Positions 34,848 through 45,300 of a DNA stretch of 64,000 bases are shown in pieces. Source of the stretch: Rhinopomastus cyanomelas (taxonomy: Eukaryota > Chordata > Aves > Bucerotiformes > Rhinopomastidae); contig VXBP01004157.1 of assembly GCA_013400115.1 (NCBI GenBank), forward strand, positions 83,963 through 147,962, read 5' to 3'. Numbering within the stretch: the first letter of the stretch is position 1; the number at the start of each line of letters is the position of its first letter. The notes under the pieces were generated by a model. That model made no database searches, had not been told where the DNA came from, and saw nothing but the letters and a program-made list of their open reading frames with translations. A program made the translations under genes and the position numbers.

Positions 34848-35288
34848 GTCCAGCGCAGAGCCACAGAGATGATGAACGGAGTGGAGCATCTCCCTGATGA
34901 GGAAAGGCTGAAGGAGCTGGGTCTCTTGAGCTTGGAAAAAAGGAGACTGAAGGGTGACCCCATGAATGTTGATCAGTATGGAGAGGGTGGGTGTCAGAAG
35001 GATGGAGCCAGGCTCTGCTCAGGGGCACTCGATACCACAAGGGGCAACGCATGTGAGCTGGAACAGAGGAGGTTCCACTTCAACCTGAGAAAGAACTTCT
35101 TCGCAGTGAGGATGCCAGAGCCCTGGAGGGGGCTGGCCGGGAGTTGTGGAGTCTTCTCTGGAGACTTTTAAAACCTGCCTGGCCATGCTCCTGTGCAACT
35201 GGATCTAGGGCATTCTGTTGTGGCAAGCGGATTGGACTGGATGATCTTTTGAGGTCCCTTCCAATCCCTAATGTTCTATGAGTCTGTG
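34848..35288 (+). mobile_element. CR1 3' fragment, group A, young
   Basis: Starts AGTCCAGCGCAGAGCCACAG. It keeps an open frame (EERLKELGLLSLEKRRLKGD, ELEQRRFHFNLRKNFFAVRM) almost to the ORF2 stop and ends TGTTCTATGAGTCTGTG. Confidence 0.94.
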
Positions 35289-36148
35289 ACTGATTTCTTG
35301 CTTAATTTTAAAGGGCAGAATAACAAAGAGTGGAGATCTCTGAGAGCACCCTTTAGTGATACCAGTCCCTCACTTCTCCTCTACCCCACAGCAACCCGCT
35401 CTGAAAAAAACCCCAACAGAGAATTGAGGAAAAAGCCCGAGGCCTCAGCCACCCAACATGGCAGAGCTCTTCGCATGAGGTTCCTTTCCCTAGTGCTCAG
35501 GGTGCAGGCGGCACTAGTGTTGTAATAAAGTTCCTTCCCGCACACAGACACGGAAGCATCTTCCCAACCTCCACTGCTCCTCTCCAAGCACCCAGCAACC
35601 CCTGAGATGGTCTCTGCCATCAGGGGATCTCAACCACCTTCTCCTTCAGTGCTGATCCCACAGCTACACAAAACTGTCCTTACGGTTTATTCCGTAAGCA
35701 GCCGTTAGCAAACAGCCAAATGCAGGTACCCCAGGAGAAACCACTCATGAGCGCAAGGCCTGGCACGAGGCTTCTTCTGCACTCACCACCACTCCTCGAG
35801 GGTTAGGTATGCACCCGCCACCCCGGTCATGTCCAGAATTACTCTTCCTGAATTTATTTCAATAGGAAGTCTTTTTAAGAAACCACTGTGGAGTCACAGA
35901 GTGTTTGCATGACTGTCTGAATCCAGTGCAGACAGAGGAGGATGCCAGCAGTGTTTATTATTTGCCCTTGATGTAACCAAATCGGTGTTAAACTTGCAGG
36001 TTAAAGAAAGGCGGGAGTGCAGCAGAACTCCAGAAACTCATCCAGAGAAAAACACAGTGCATTTGAGACTAAAACACAAGACTGAAGGCCACTACAAACC
36101 CTAATGTGTGCAGAGTAGCCTGAATATTATAGAATGTCACTAATCATA

Positions 36149-36840
36149 TCACAGACTCATAGAACACTAGGGATTGGAAGGGACCTTAAAAGATCATCCA
36201 GTCCAATCCGCTTGCCACAACAAAATGCCCTAGATCCAGTTGCACAGGAGCATGGCCAGGCAGGTTTTAAATGTCTCCAGAGAAGATGACTCCACAACAC
36301 TCCTGGCCAGCTGATGTGGAGGCTCGTCACCCTCATTGGGAAGAAGGTCCTTCTCACATTGATGTGGAACCTTCCAGCTCACACCCGCTGCCCCTTGTCC
36401 TATCATAAGCAGAGCCTGGCTCCATCCTCCTGACACCCACCCTTAACATATTGACCAACATTCATGGGGTCACCCCTCAGTTTCCTTTTTTCCAAGCTCA
36501 AGACACCCAGCTCCATCAGCCTTTCCTCATCAGGGAGGTGCTCCACTCCTTCATCATCTCTGTGGCTCTGCGTTGGACTCTCCAGCAGCTCTGTGTCCTT
36601 CTGGAACTGAGGGGCCCAGAACTGGACACAAGTTCAGTTCCAGATGTGGTCTCACCAGGACAGAGGGGGAGGAGAACCTCTCTCCACCTACTAACCACCC
36701 CCTCTCTGATTCTCCCCAGGATGCCATTGTCTCTCTTGGCCACTAGGGCCCATTGCTGGCTCCTAGTCATCCTACAGGCCACCATGACCCCCAGGTTCCT
36801 TTCTCCTGTGCTGCTCTCCAACAGGTTAGTCCCCAACCTG
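36149..36840 (-). mobile_element. CR1 3' third, group A, long copy
   Basis: About 690 bases: ATCACAGACTCATAGAACAC back into ORF2 (reverse frame NLLESSTGERNLGVMVACRM, WALVAKRDNGILGRI). It contains a deletion near 36300-36320 and a small duplication around ACAAGTTCAGTTCCAGATG. Confidence 0.94.
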
Positions 36841-37366
36841 TAATTAAATACTTCAGGTCTCCTGCTCCACCAAGCTCTTCCCCAGCCTCTCCAACAGACA
36901 ACGGGATTGTTTTTAGGGATTAGCTGGAACAGATGTTTTTCCCTTGAGGTCTCTTGTTTCACTGCCATTGGGAGGCTAAGGGTGGGTTATTCACAGCCCA
37001 GTGAGTGGAAATGTGAGCTGTGGATCTTCACATTTCTCAGTTACAAGTCGTTTTGAGAGCAAAGTCCCTTTCTGAGAGGTCACTTGAGTTCTGTTGGCCA
37101 AAATACATTCCAGCGTAATAGGGATCTCTTCCAAATCACCATCAACCACCTGTTGCAAGCACCTCACCAAGATGTGGCTCCCAGAACTCACATTTCAGCA
37201 CAATAAAGTCTCCTCTGTTTCAGCCTCCTAGAGTTACCAAGTCAAAACCTTGGCATTGCTAGTCCAAGAGTGGGAGCCTTCAGCTCTTCCCCTAAAAATC
37301 AATCACCAGCAATGCTCAAGAGCTGTTTCACAGGGAACGCTCATCCCAACCCTTCTCCTGACCAGT

Positions 37367-37776
37367 CACAGAGATGATAAGAGTGGAGCATCTCCCCAGT
37401 GAGGAAAGGCTTAGGAAGCTGGGTCTCTTGAGCTTGGAAAAAAGGAAACTGAGGGGTGACCCCACTAATGTGGATCAATATGGAAAGGGTGGGTGTCAGA
37501 AGGACAGAGCCAGACTCTGCTCAGGGGCACCAAATGACAGGGCAAGGGGAAGTGGGTGCGAGCTGGAACAGAGGTTCCACATCAATGTGAGAAGGAACTT
37601 CTTCCCAGTGAGGGTGACAGAGCCCTGGAAGGGGTTGCAACCTCCTCCTGTGGTGACATTCCAAACCCACCTGGCCATGTTCCTGTGTGACTGGATCTAG
37701 GGGATCCTGCTGTGGCAAGGGGATTGGACTGGATGATCTTTCCAGGTCTCTTCTAATCCCTAATGTTCTGTAATTC
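37367..37776 (+). mobile_element. CR1 3' fragment, group A
   Basis: From CACAGAGATGATAAGAGTGG to CTAATGTTCTGTAATTCC, about 400 bp downstream of the TGIF-like polyadenylation signal in that gene's direction. Confidence 0.94.
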
Positions 37777-37971
37777 CCCAGGGGTGGTCATACTGCCCAG
37801 TCCTAAAGTACTTCTAGGACTGACAGAACTCTAACAGGGGCCTGAGACACACACCTAGAATTCAATCAGAGTTGCATAAGAAGCATCCTTTGGCCCCTTG
37901 TAAAAATCTCAGGGCATCAGAGCCTGGTCAGCTGCTCCTGGCTCACTACTCAGCATCGCTTCCAGCATCTA

Positions 37972-38056
37972 TGAACTTGTAGAATAGGGCTGGTGGTTGG
38001 ACTCTATCCAGGGTCTTTTCCAACCTGAACGATTCTGTGCGATTCTGATTATGTGA
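37972..38056 (+). mobile_element. CR1 terminal remnant, group B
   Basis: AACTTGTAGAATAGGGCTGG, GGTCTTTTCCAACCTGAACG and three degenerate terminal repeats. It is the last CR1 before the 11.8 kb CR1-free interval over the TGIF-like gene. Confidence 0.88.
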
Positions 38057-38184
38057 TCTGTCCACCAACAGCCCCAAGAGCAGTTCTCCAAACCAAACCG
38101 AGCCAGTGTGAGCTCAAAACTTCTCCACACTCCACGTGTGGGGCTGTGTTGAGCTCCCGGGCAACAGAACACTCAGTGATAAGG

Positions 38185-38742
38185 CCTTTTTTTAAAGAAA
38201 ATATTTATTACATTGTGGGAACAAAAAGCATCAATCACCAGGAGTCGGTGTTGTTTAAAAAAGGGAGAATTTCTCTTAGACAGCGTGCCGGCATGTTCTG
38301 TTCCGCATGGGAATGATAAGAAGACTCGATATCGTTTACTAAAAGATATTGCACAGTCTGAAGGAAACAAAAAACAAATCACATGATCTTGGGAACTGTC
38401 TCACATTATGGAAAAAAAAAAACCAACCCTACAAAGAAAACATGAAAAATAACCCCAAAACAACAAAACCAACCCAACACACAACCCTCTCTTTCTACAG
38501 TAGCTTTACAGTTTCTCATCTTGGAATGACCATAATTCCACTGAAGACCGTCTCAGTGACAGGAAGCTTCATCTCAGCAATCCCTTGTGCAAATAAGATT
38601 AATAAAAAATAATAATAAAAATAATGCGGTGAAGTCCTTTTGATATCGTGTGGGTGGCCGTGACCATACGGCTGGTACATCCCTGCCTGGAGAAAACAAC
38701 GTGGGGAAGGAGGACAAGGAAGAGGAGGAGGTGGAAGGGGAC
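38185..38742 (-). other. TGIF1-like: Probable 3'UTR of the TGIF-like gene
   Basis: About 550 bases after the stop are AT-rich, CR1-free and end near the first AATAAA on the minus strand (38204-38209). Short A-rich runs such as those around 38410-38470 and 38600-38625 are typical of TGIF-type 3'UTRs. A longer alternative end further down cannot be excluded, but CR1 sequence begins at 38056. Confidence 0.6.
38204..38209 (-). promoter_or_regulatory. Candidate polyadenylation signal for the TGIF-like gene
   Basis: TTTATT on the + strand reads AATAAA on the minus strand, about 535 nt past the stop codon. Immediately beyond it (lower coordinates) is an A-rich then GGCC context, consistent with a cleavage site about 15-25 nt further on. 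Confidence 0.55.
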
Positions 38743-39312
38743 TCAGGCCATCAGTTTAGCCTGCAGCTCCATCTCTGCCGCCCTTTTGAGTGCAACATCC
38801 ACCAGTAGCTGAAACCCACTGAAATCCTGGTTGAGGTCTGGTGGGGTTGGAGGAGGAGTGTTAAAGAGCCCGCTCTGTGTGTTTGCACCGGGTGCCAGTC
38901 TGGACGTGTCCTCGGGGTAGGAGAGAGGGCTGTCTGTGAAGCTGGTGGCTGGGGGCTGCTGCAGGTCCGTGGTCTGGGCCGCATCAGCTGGCTGGCAAAA
39001 GTGGAAAGGGGCATCTTTCAGGGCAGTCACAGTCGTGTGGCAAATCACTGATGGCCGAGCCAGGACCGAGCCTGGGGACGCTGGCTTGGATGCGGACAGA
39101 GTCTTGCCGAGGGACGCAGCAGCGGCGGGGAGGAAGGCGGCCTCCTCCAGCAGTGGGATGAAGTTCTTTGTGCCCAGGGAAGAATCCAGCAGGGCCCCCT
39201 CAGGAAGCTTGGACCCTCGCCGCGAGATGGTGAACTGATTGGGGTCTTTGCCGTCCTTCCTCAGCATGTCGGGCAGGAGCCTGCGGCGCGCATTGATGAA
39301 CCAGTTGCAGAC
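38743..39312 (-). CDS. TGIF1-like: TGIF-like gene, exon 3 (recognition helix to C-terminus)
   Basis: The acceptor ATATTCCCAG ends at 39313. The exon begins GTC TGC AAC TGG (VCNW, recognition helix) in phase 0 and stops at TGA (38745-38743). It encodes the rest of the homeodomain (LLPDMLRKDGKDPNQFTISR) and the repression region. The Ala-rich insert FLPAAAASLGKTLSASK and the ADAAQTTDLQQPPATS segment are the most divergent parts; NTQSGLFNTPPPTPPDLNQD and the last 30 residues are nearly those of mammalian TGIF1. Confidence 0.96.
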   Translation of the reverse strand, partial: VCNWFINARRRLLPDMLRKDGKDPNQFTISRRGSKLPEGALLDSSLGTKNFIPLLEEAAFLPAAAASLGKTLSASKPASPGSVLARPSVICHTTVTALKDAPFHFCQPADAAQTTDLQQPPATSFTDSPLSYPEDTSRLAPGANTQSGLFNTPPPTPPDLNQDFSGFQLLVDVALKRAAEMELQAKLMA

Positions 39313-42300
39313 CTGGGAATATAATGGCATCTTAACTTGCACCCTCATTCCCTCTTAGCTCTGTGCCACAACAGAGCAGTCGGGCGAGACTGACCGAACC
39401 CTCCTAGCGCTTTCCTTAAGAGCAGAACAAAACTGAGACCTTCCAACAAGCTAGGACAGGCCTGGCCATGGCCCTGCCCTGCCCTGTCAGCGGTACTGTG
39501 AGCCCCGGGGACGGCAGAAGGGCTGAGCTCCAATGGTGTGTGCACACACATTAACCCACCGGCCATTGTTCCTGCGCCGAGGTTAATTAACAACAGGAAA
39601 ACCTTTCCTCTGTGAGTAGGGCCACTCCTCCCACAAACAGTTACTGATTTTCCTTGTTCAACTGACTGTGTCGACAGACATAACACGAATTACCTCACTT
39701 AGGTTTGTCCTTGTTTAAACATCAAACCCGTTTCCTGGGCGATACAGGACAGTTTATAGTTTAACATCCCTTTCCCCCCCCTCTGTTTACTTCTTGGAGG
39801 AGGTTTCTCTTTATAGTGGCCCAGCAAGGAAATGGCACTGCATCGCCAATTACAGAACCTGCACTAACGTCCTGGTCTGGCACAATAAAGCCCAGACGCC
39901 AATGGGAGCACCCTGTGTTTGAGCGGATGGGGCATCTCCCACCCCTCACAACCACACTGGGTCTACCCGTGTTGTCACGCAGCCACCACCCCTAGCTACT
40001 GCCCCAACAATGTGTCTGAGGGACCTCACAGCTGCCTGAGGTACCCAGGATGGCTCTGCGAGCACAGGAAAGCCTCTCCACACCTCTGCCAACACACACA
40101 AGGTGCTGTCCCAACAGCTTGCCCCACTGATCCTAACACAGTGCTCACACACACAGCAGGGTCCGTATGTGTTGTGCAGGAACAAGCCTCACACTGAGGT
40201 TTCAGAAGCGAGGACCTGCATGTTAAGCTGTGGATCTATCACGGTGAAGCCTCTGCTGACAAACACACACTTTCCTCTCACAATACCTTACCATGGACAG
40301 GTACCTGGCGTCTCCTGGGACTCAAGACCTCCTTTATGGGGGGAAGTCAGCTGGAATTCACCACTGTCTCTTCTCCGAGAGAAGCAATTTTCCTCCCCAT
40401 GAACAGAGATCATCACAACCCATGACTTATCCGTGTTTCTCCTGACAAGCACTGTCAGGAGGAGAGCAACAATGAAGCAGCAGCTCTCACACGCAGCACA
40501 ACCACCACATCAGGCAAACCAAAAAGAAACCGGCTCCTCTGGAAGCCAGAGCAGCTCATTTCCATACCTGTAGTGTGGAAAGGTGGGTTTGTCGGGACAG
40601 CAGTGCCTTTTCCTGCTCTGAAGGGTAAGCGTTGTACCGGTGCTCGTACAGCCAGTCCCGAAGAATCTGCACGGATTCCTTGGGCAGGTTGCCACGTCTC
40701 CGCCGTTTGCCCGAGCCAGCCGACGAGGACAGGTCCAGTGGGACATCCATAGTGTCATCATCTTCCGTTTCACTGCCCGATACTGCAACTACACCTGCGA
40801 GTGGAAGAAGACAAGAACCGTGAGCCTGCTGCATCCATAAACTCCTCAGAGCTCCAGCATTCCGTGGCTCAGGCACTTTTTTTGGTGTCAGTTGCCTTCA
40901 CCACAAGCTACGGCTCAGCCTCCTACGCCAAAGATCTGTCCTGCAGTGGCAACTTGTCAAGCCGGAGCATTTCTGTCAGCTGAACAAAAAGTAGCACTAA
41001 CGAAAGCCGTTCCTCAGGGAATTCTTCCTGCAAGCCCTCGTTTTCCTGTTCCCCTGGCAACCCCTTAGCTGCTGCGTTACCAGACAGCTCCTCTCCAGTG
41101 CCAGCATCACCCAAACCTGCTCTCCATGGAGAGTGGACAACAATTCTCTCTTCTCAAGGGCAACTGCCCAGTGCCTAGACAGGAAAGAACCTATAACTAC
41201 CCCACCGCATGAGCTGGGTGCTTATTACCCCCTAACAGGCTGCTGCTTCCCTCCTGGAGCAGACTGTCGAGGCATCTCATCAATTAATTCCTTGTTCCAG
41301 ATCTATTAAGAAAACGAATGTAACATGAAGAAAAGGCGAAGGAAAGGGTGTCTGCCCCCACACCAATGGGTTTTCACCTGGGAAGGAAAAACAAGTGCAG
41401 GAAAAGGAAAGACTTGAGTATCTAAGGGTCCATCAGGTTGATCAGGAGAGGACTTGTTGAATTCAATTGCACTGCTGCATCAGAGAACCACAGGCTGCAT
41501 CTTTGCTCATTTCACTAATAATTATAATAATAATTTAGTAATAATCATTTAACAAATAACAACCCAAACTATCAGGTAGGTACTTGTTTATTTAACTCTA
41601 CTACTCCACACCCGTATTGTTTTGAATGTCAAAGTTTTCACTCCAGTGCTTTCTTTATTTAACCTGTGGAAATCTGTGTCCTACACTCCCTGCAGGAGCT
41701 CCAGATTCACCAGTTCACTCCTTCCTTCAACACCTCTCATCCAAGGAAGGAGCAGGTTTGGGAGTCTATTCCTTGGATAGCAAGAACCCTGCACCAACAG
41801 CAGAAGCTGTGGTATGTAAATCGAATCAAAACAACCAGGCACTCAGCATTGATGGGTAGACACCCAGTCCCAGTGCTGCAGGAACAGCAGGGTTTAAACA
41901 TCAGGGGAAGCCTCAGGGGATTTCGGAATCTTAGGAACAATACCTAAACCCAAGTGTAAGACTACCCATTCTCGATTAGTCCTATTTATACTGGTTATAA
42001 GTGAACTCAGGTTGCCTTTCAAAAGCATTTTGGATAAAACACTGAAGGAAATGAAGGTCTTTAGTGGTTGACTGAAACTACAAACTCTACTAAGGAAAAC
42101 AAGCCAAATGTCAAAGTGCTGACATGGGCAACGAGAAACTGCTGCAGGAAACAACGCCAGCCCTGAAATACAAGAAGTGTGGAAGTATGAAACTCTAGAA
42201 GCAAAGAAAGAGAAAGAATTGTTGTCATTTTCAACCAACCAACACCCACCCCACAACAGAGAAACAGCAAAAAGGTGTTTGGGTGCAAACACTTGTGGGG

Positions 42301-45300
42301 CCCAGCACAAACTCAACCATCCAAACTGCTGCCACTGCTGCCACCGTAAGTCACTCCCTCCTTCCCCTCTGAGTAGCTCCAACACACCCTACACTTTGGT
42401 GTAAACTGTCCCAGTTTCAATAGGGATTCCTAATGCTCCAGCACCATCGATCTGCAATTTGTCTGTTACTCTGGGAACTCAGGATCATTTTCCTTCTCCC
42501 AGCCACTGATTTATGGGACCGACAGGCACCCAATTGACACTCGAAATCTTTGTGATGATAAGCCCCATAAATTACCCAGCTGTGTAACAGGAACAATAGG
42601 ACAATATTTAAATAGTCAACACAAAGATAAACCCCAAATTATGTAAACAGGCTCCTAAATCATGTGCAAAGGCTATGGAGTTTGTTTAGAGTGATTCAGA
42701 GCAAACTGATGTTTGCTGCTCAGAGCTCCACAGAGCCCTGTCACTCCTAGAAGCGATTGTGAACACATGTCCTGCACCAGAAGCAGAGCAGCCACCAGGA
42801 AAACTTCTTTGAACAAAGATCCTGCGCAGACAGACAGCGCCACAGGACAGACAGTTCTAAAGAACGGCGGCTCCGCAAAGCTGCTCGGCCAGCTCGCACT
42901 AGGTACAGAGCAGCCTTCAGGAGTCCTTGCGGCTCAGATCGTGTTTTCCAACCCCTGGTGGGCTCTGCCAGAACCCACAAGCGCTGCAGCACTGCAGGGG
43001 GTTGGGTTTGGGCTTTGGTTTTAAATAGAATGGGCAGCGAGACCTTGGAAAACAGGGAGAGGCAAACAGTAAGGGAGGAGACGCTGAAGAAACGGCTCCT
43101 CTGAGCAAGCTGGGGATCTGGTGGCTGGAGCCAGGATTACGTAGTGCAATGAGAGGTGCTCCAATCTGAGCGTAATCTGCAGGAAGCCTCCACAGGACCT
43201 GGTCTGACAGCAGTGCAGCTCCTAGGACTGTGTGGGTTGGGGTTTTTTTGGTGAAACAGAGCAAAAGACGGGACAACGGACGCTGCTGCCGTGAGCCGGC
43301 GGCAGGAGAAGGTTCCTCTGTTGAACAAACAAGACCTTGAGCTCAAGTAAAAGTTGCCGCCTGACTAACCGTCTGTCGCGAGAAATGAGTCATCGGCGCA
43401 GCCACCTTGGCCCTGGCTGGCTCAGTGTGTCACTGGGCTGACACCCTGGGTTACTGACACACAAAGCCTGGCAGGCTACAACTTCTCCACACAGCCCGTG
43501 GCGGAAGCCATGGCGGGAAGCCTCCTCCTCCTTCTCGCAGCCCCAGTGGATGGTTTTTACTATTCGAGCAGGGCCACGTTGGTGCTGTCAGGGCTCTGTT
43601 TTCATTAACACATTCCTGCTGACTACAACCCAGCTTTGTTTTTCCGTCTTGTTAGTAATCAGGCTACTCGCTGCTGGTTTCCTGTTTGAACAGGGCCCCA
43701 GTGAAAAGCTGCTGGCTGGGCTCCACGGTCCTGCGCTGACTGCGCCTGACACCCAGTGCTGCCCCGGCTGACCCCTCGATGGCCCCCAGCACCAGCACTA
43801 AGGTGTTTTACATCTCCTCCTAAACACATTGAATCTGAACAGAGAGCCTGCTTCTACAGGAGTCAATCAAATCGGCTCAGGCTGGCTTGCAGGAAGGTCT
43901 CGGAGAGAAATCCCAGTTCTTCACTCGCACCATCAACCCACTCTGAAAGACCGGCCGTGTTCGGGCAACATCCAGCCCTTCTCCTCCGTGACTTGCTCCT
44001 ATCCTGGCTGAACGTCCTGCTGTGCTCTCCTCAGCCCGGAGACTCCACAGGTTGTCCGTACCCAGCCCGGGCTCAGCAAATCACCAGGAGCCAGGGCTCA
44101 AAAACAGCCCCCAAAAGGCAGGGCTCGCCAGCCCCCTCACTCCGAACTAGGGCTCGGCAACACCACCCCAGAGCCAAGGCTCGGCAGCCAGCCCAGCCCG
44201 GGCTCAGCACCCGGCCCCCCCGCCGCTGCCAGCCTGACACAACTGGAGCGCTGAGAGGAGAGAAAGGCAGCTGCTCCTCCAGGCAACGCGCTGAAATGTT
44301 TGAGGGGAAGGACAAAGTGCTCGGGGAGACAACCGACGCGGCAGAGGGGGCACTGAGAAATGTGGGGGGAGCATCAAGAACACCACCAACCGTCCTGTGT
44401 CGGGGCAGGGCTCCTCCAAGGGAAGCGGCAGGACGCGGTCGTAATTCAAACCAGGACAAAGTAAAGAGACCACGACGAACCATCTCTGCCCGCCTTTACA
44501 GAAATAAACCCTCACACCCACCCCCGAGGGCTCACTAAGCCTCTCCAGGTGGGCCTGGGGGTGTTTCTAGGAGCAGATAAACAGTCCCAGCTCCCGTGTA
44601 GGGCCCCATCCTGTTGCAGGACCTCGAGCACATGCCCGAGCCCTTGCGGGGCTCCAGTCCAAACCAGCTCCGTAACCGTCCGGGAATGAGATCGCTATCC
44701 CGTGCGGTGTGTAAGTGACACGATGCACGGAGGAGCCTTCAGGGCTCCCATCTACCGTTTGTTCGCTATAACAAACTACAAAAAGCAACCCAACGAAGGC
44801 GCCCCCCCCCCCCCCAAACGCACAGAAATCCCACTCACAAAAACCCTCGGAGAGCTATCGCGACCTTAAAAACCGACACAAACCGCGCCTGAAAACATTA
44901 ACTCAAATCTAACGAGACTTTAACAACCAACAAGAATCAAATCCTTTCGGAATGATCCCTGAGTAAACAAGAACGAGGACACGGGAGGGGATTTCCACTG
45001 AAAAAATAAGGGAAAAAAAGAACTCTTCTACACGCAGCAAACCCCACAACAACTTTTTTCCCCTCCAAAGTTTCACGACTGAGGAATCAGCTTGTTTGTT
45101 TCCTTCTGCCTGGGCTCTGCCTCCTCCAGAGCAGCCCGACTGCACCAGGCAGCTTTTAGGGTTGGGTTTTTCCTCCCCTTTAAAGATGACTTTCGCAGGA
45201 GCAGGAGCAAAAGAATCCTCCGCGAAGTCTTTGAAACTTGTTGAAAGCGGCTCCCCCGCCAGGTCACGAGTGAGGACAAGCCCAGCCTTGAGTAAAACAA

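Larger units (their letters stand above)
23151..38184. other. Intergenic interval between convergent DLGAP4 and the TGIF-like gene
   Basis: 15 kb with CR1 insertions separated by unique blocks (about 23,980-26,758; 27,314-27,894; 28,131-29,067; 29,461-32,378; 32,743-34,847; 35,289-36,148). I found no spliceable coding sequence in these. MYL9, which lies between DLGAP4 and TGIF2 in mammals, is not here in any frame I could read. Also present: a C11A11 run at 24839-24860, a G12 run at 30678-30689 and a 40-bp tandem repeat at 31724-31833. Confidence 0.6.

Noticed and set aside
36516..36968. 150-codon minus-strand protein
   Set aside because: CR1 ORF2 remnant plus flanking sequence.
43756..44538. 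260-codon plus-strand open frame, the longest in the window
   Set aside because: Basic, proline-rich composition from GC-rich intronic DNA with degenerate repeats; no domain, antisense to the TGIF-like gene, and long frames are expected by chance in GC-rich sequence.
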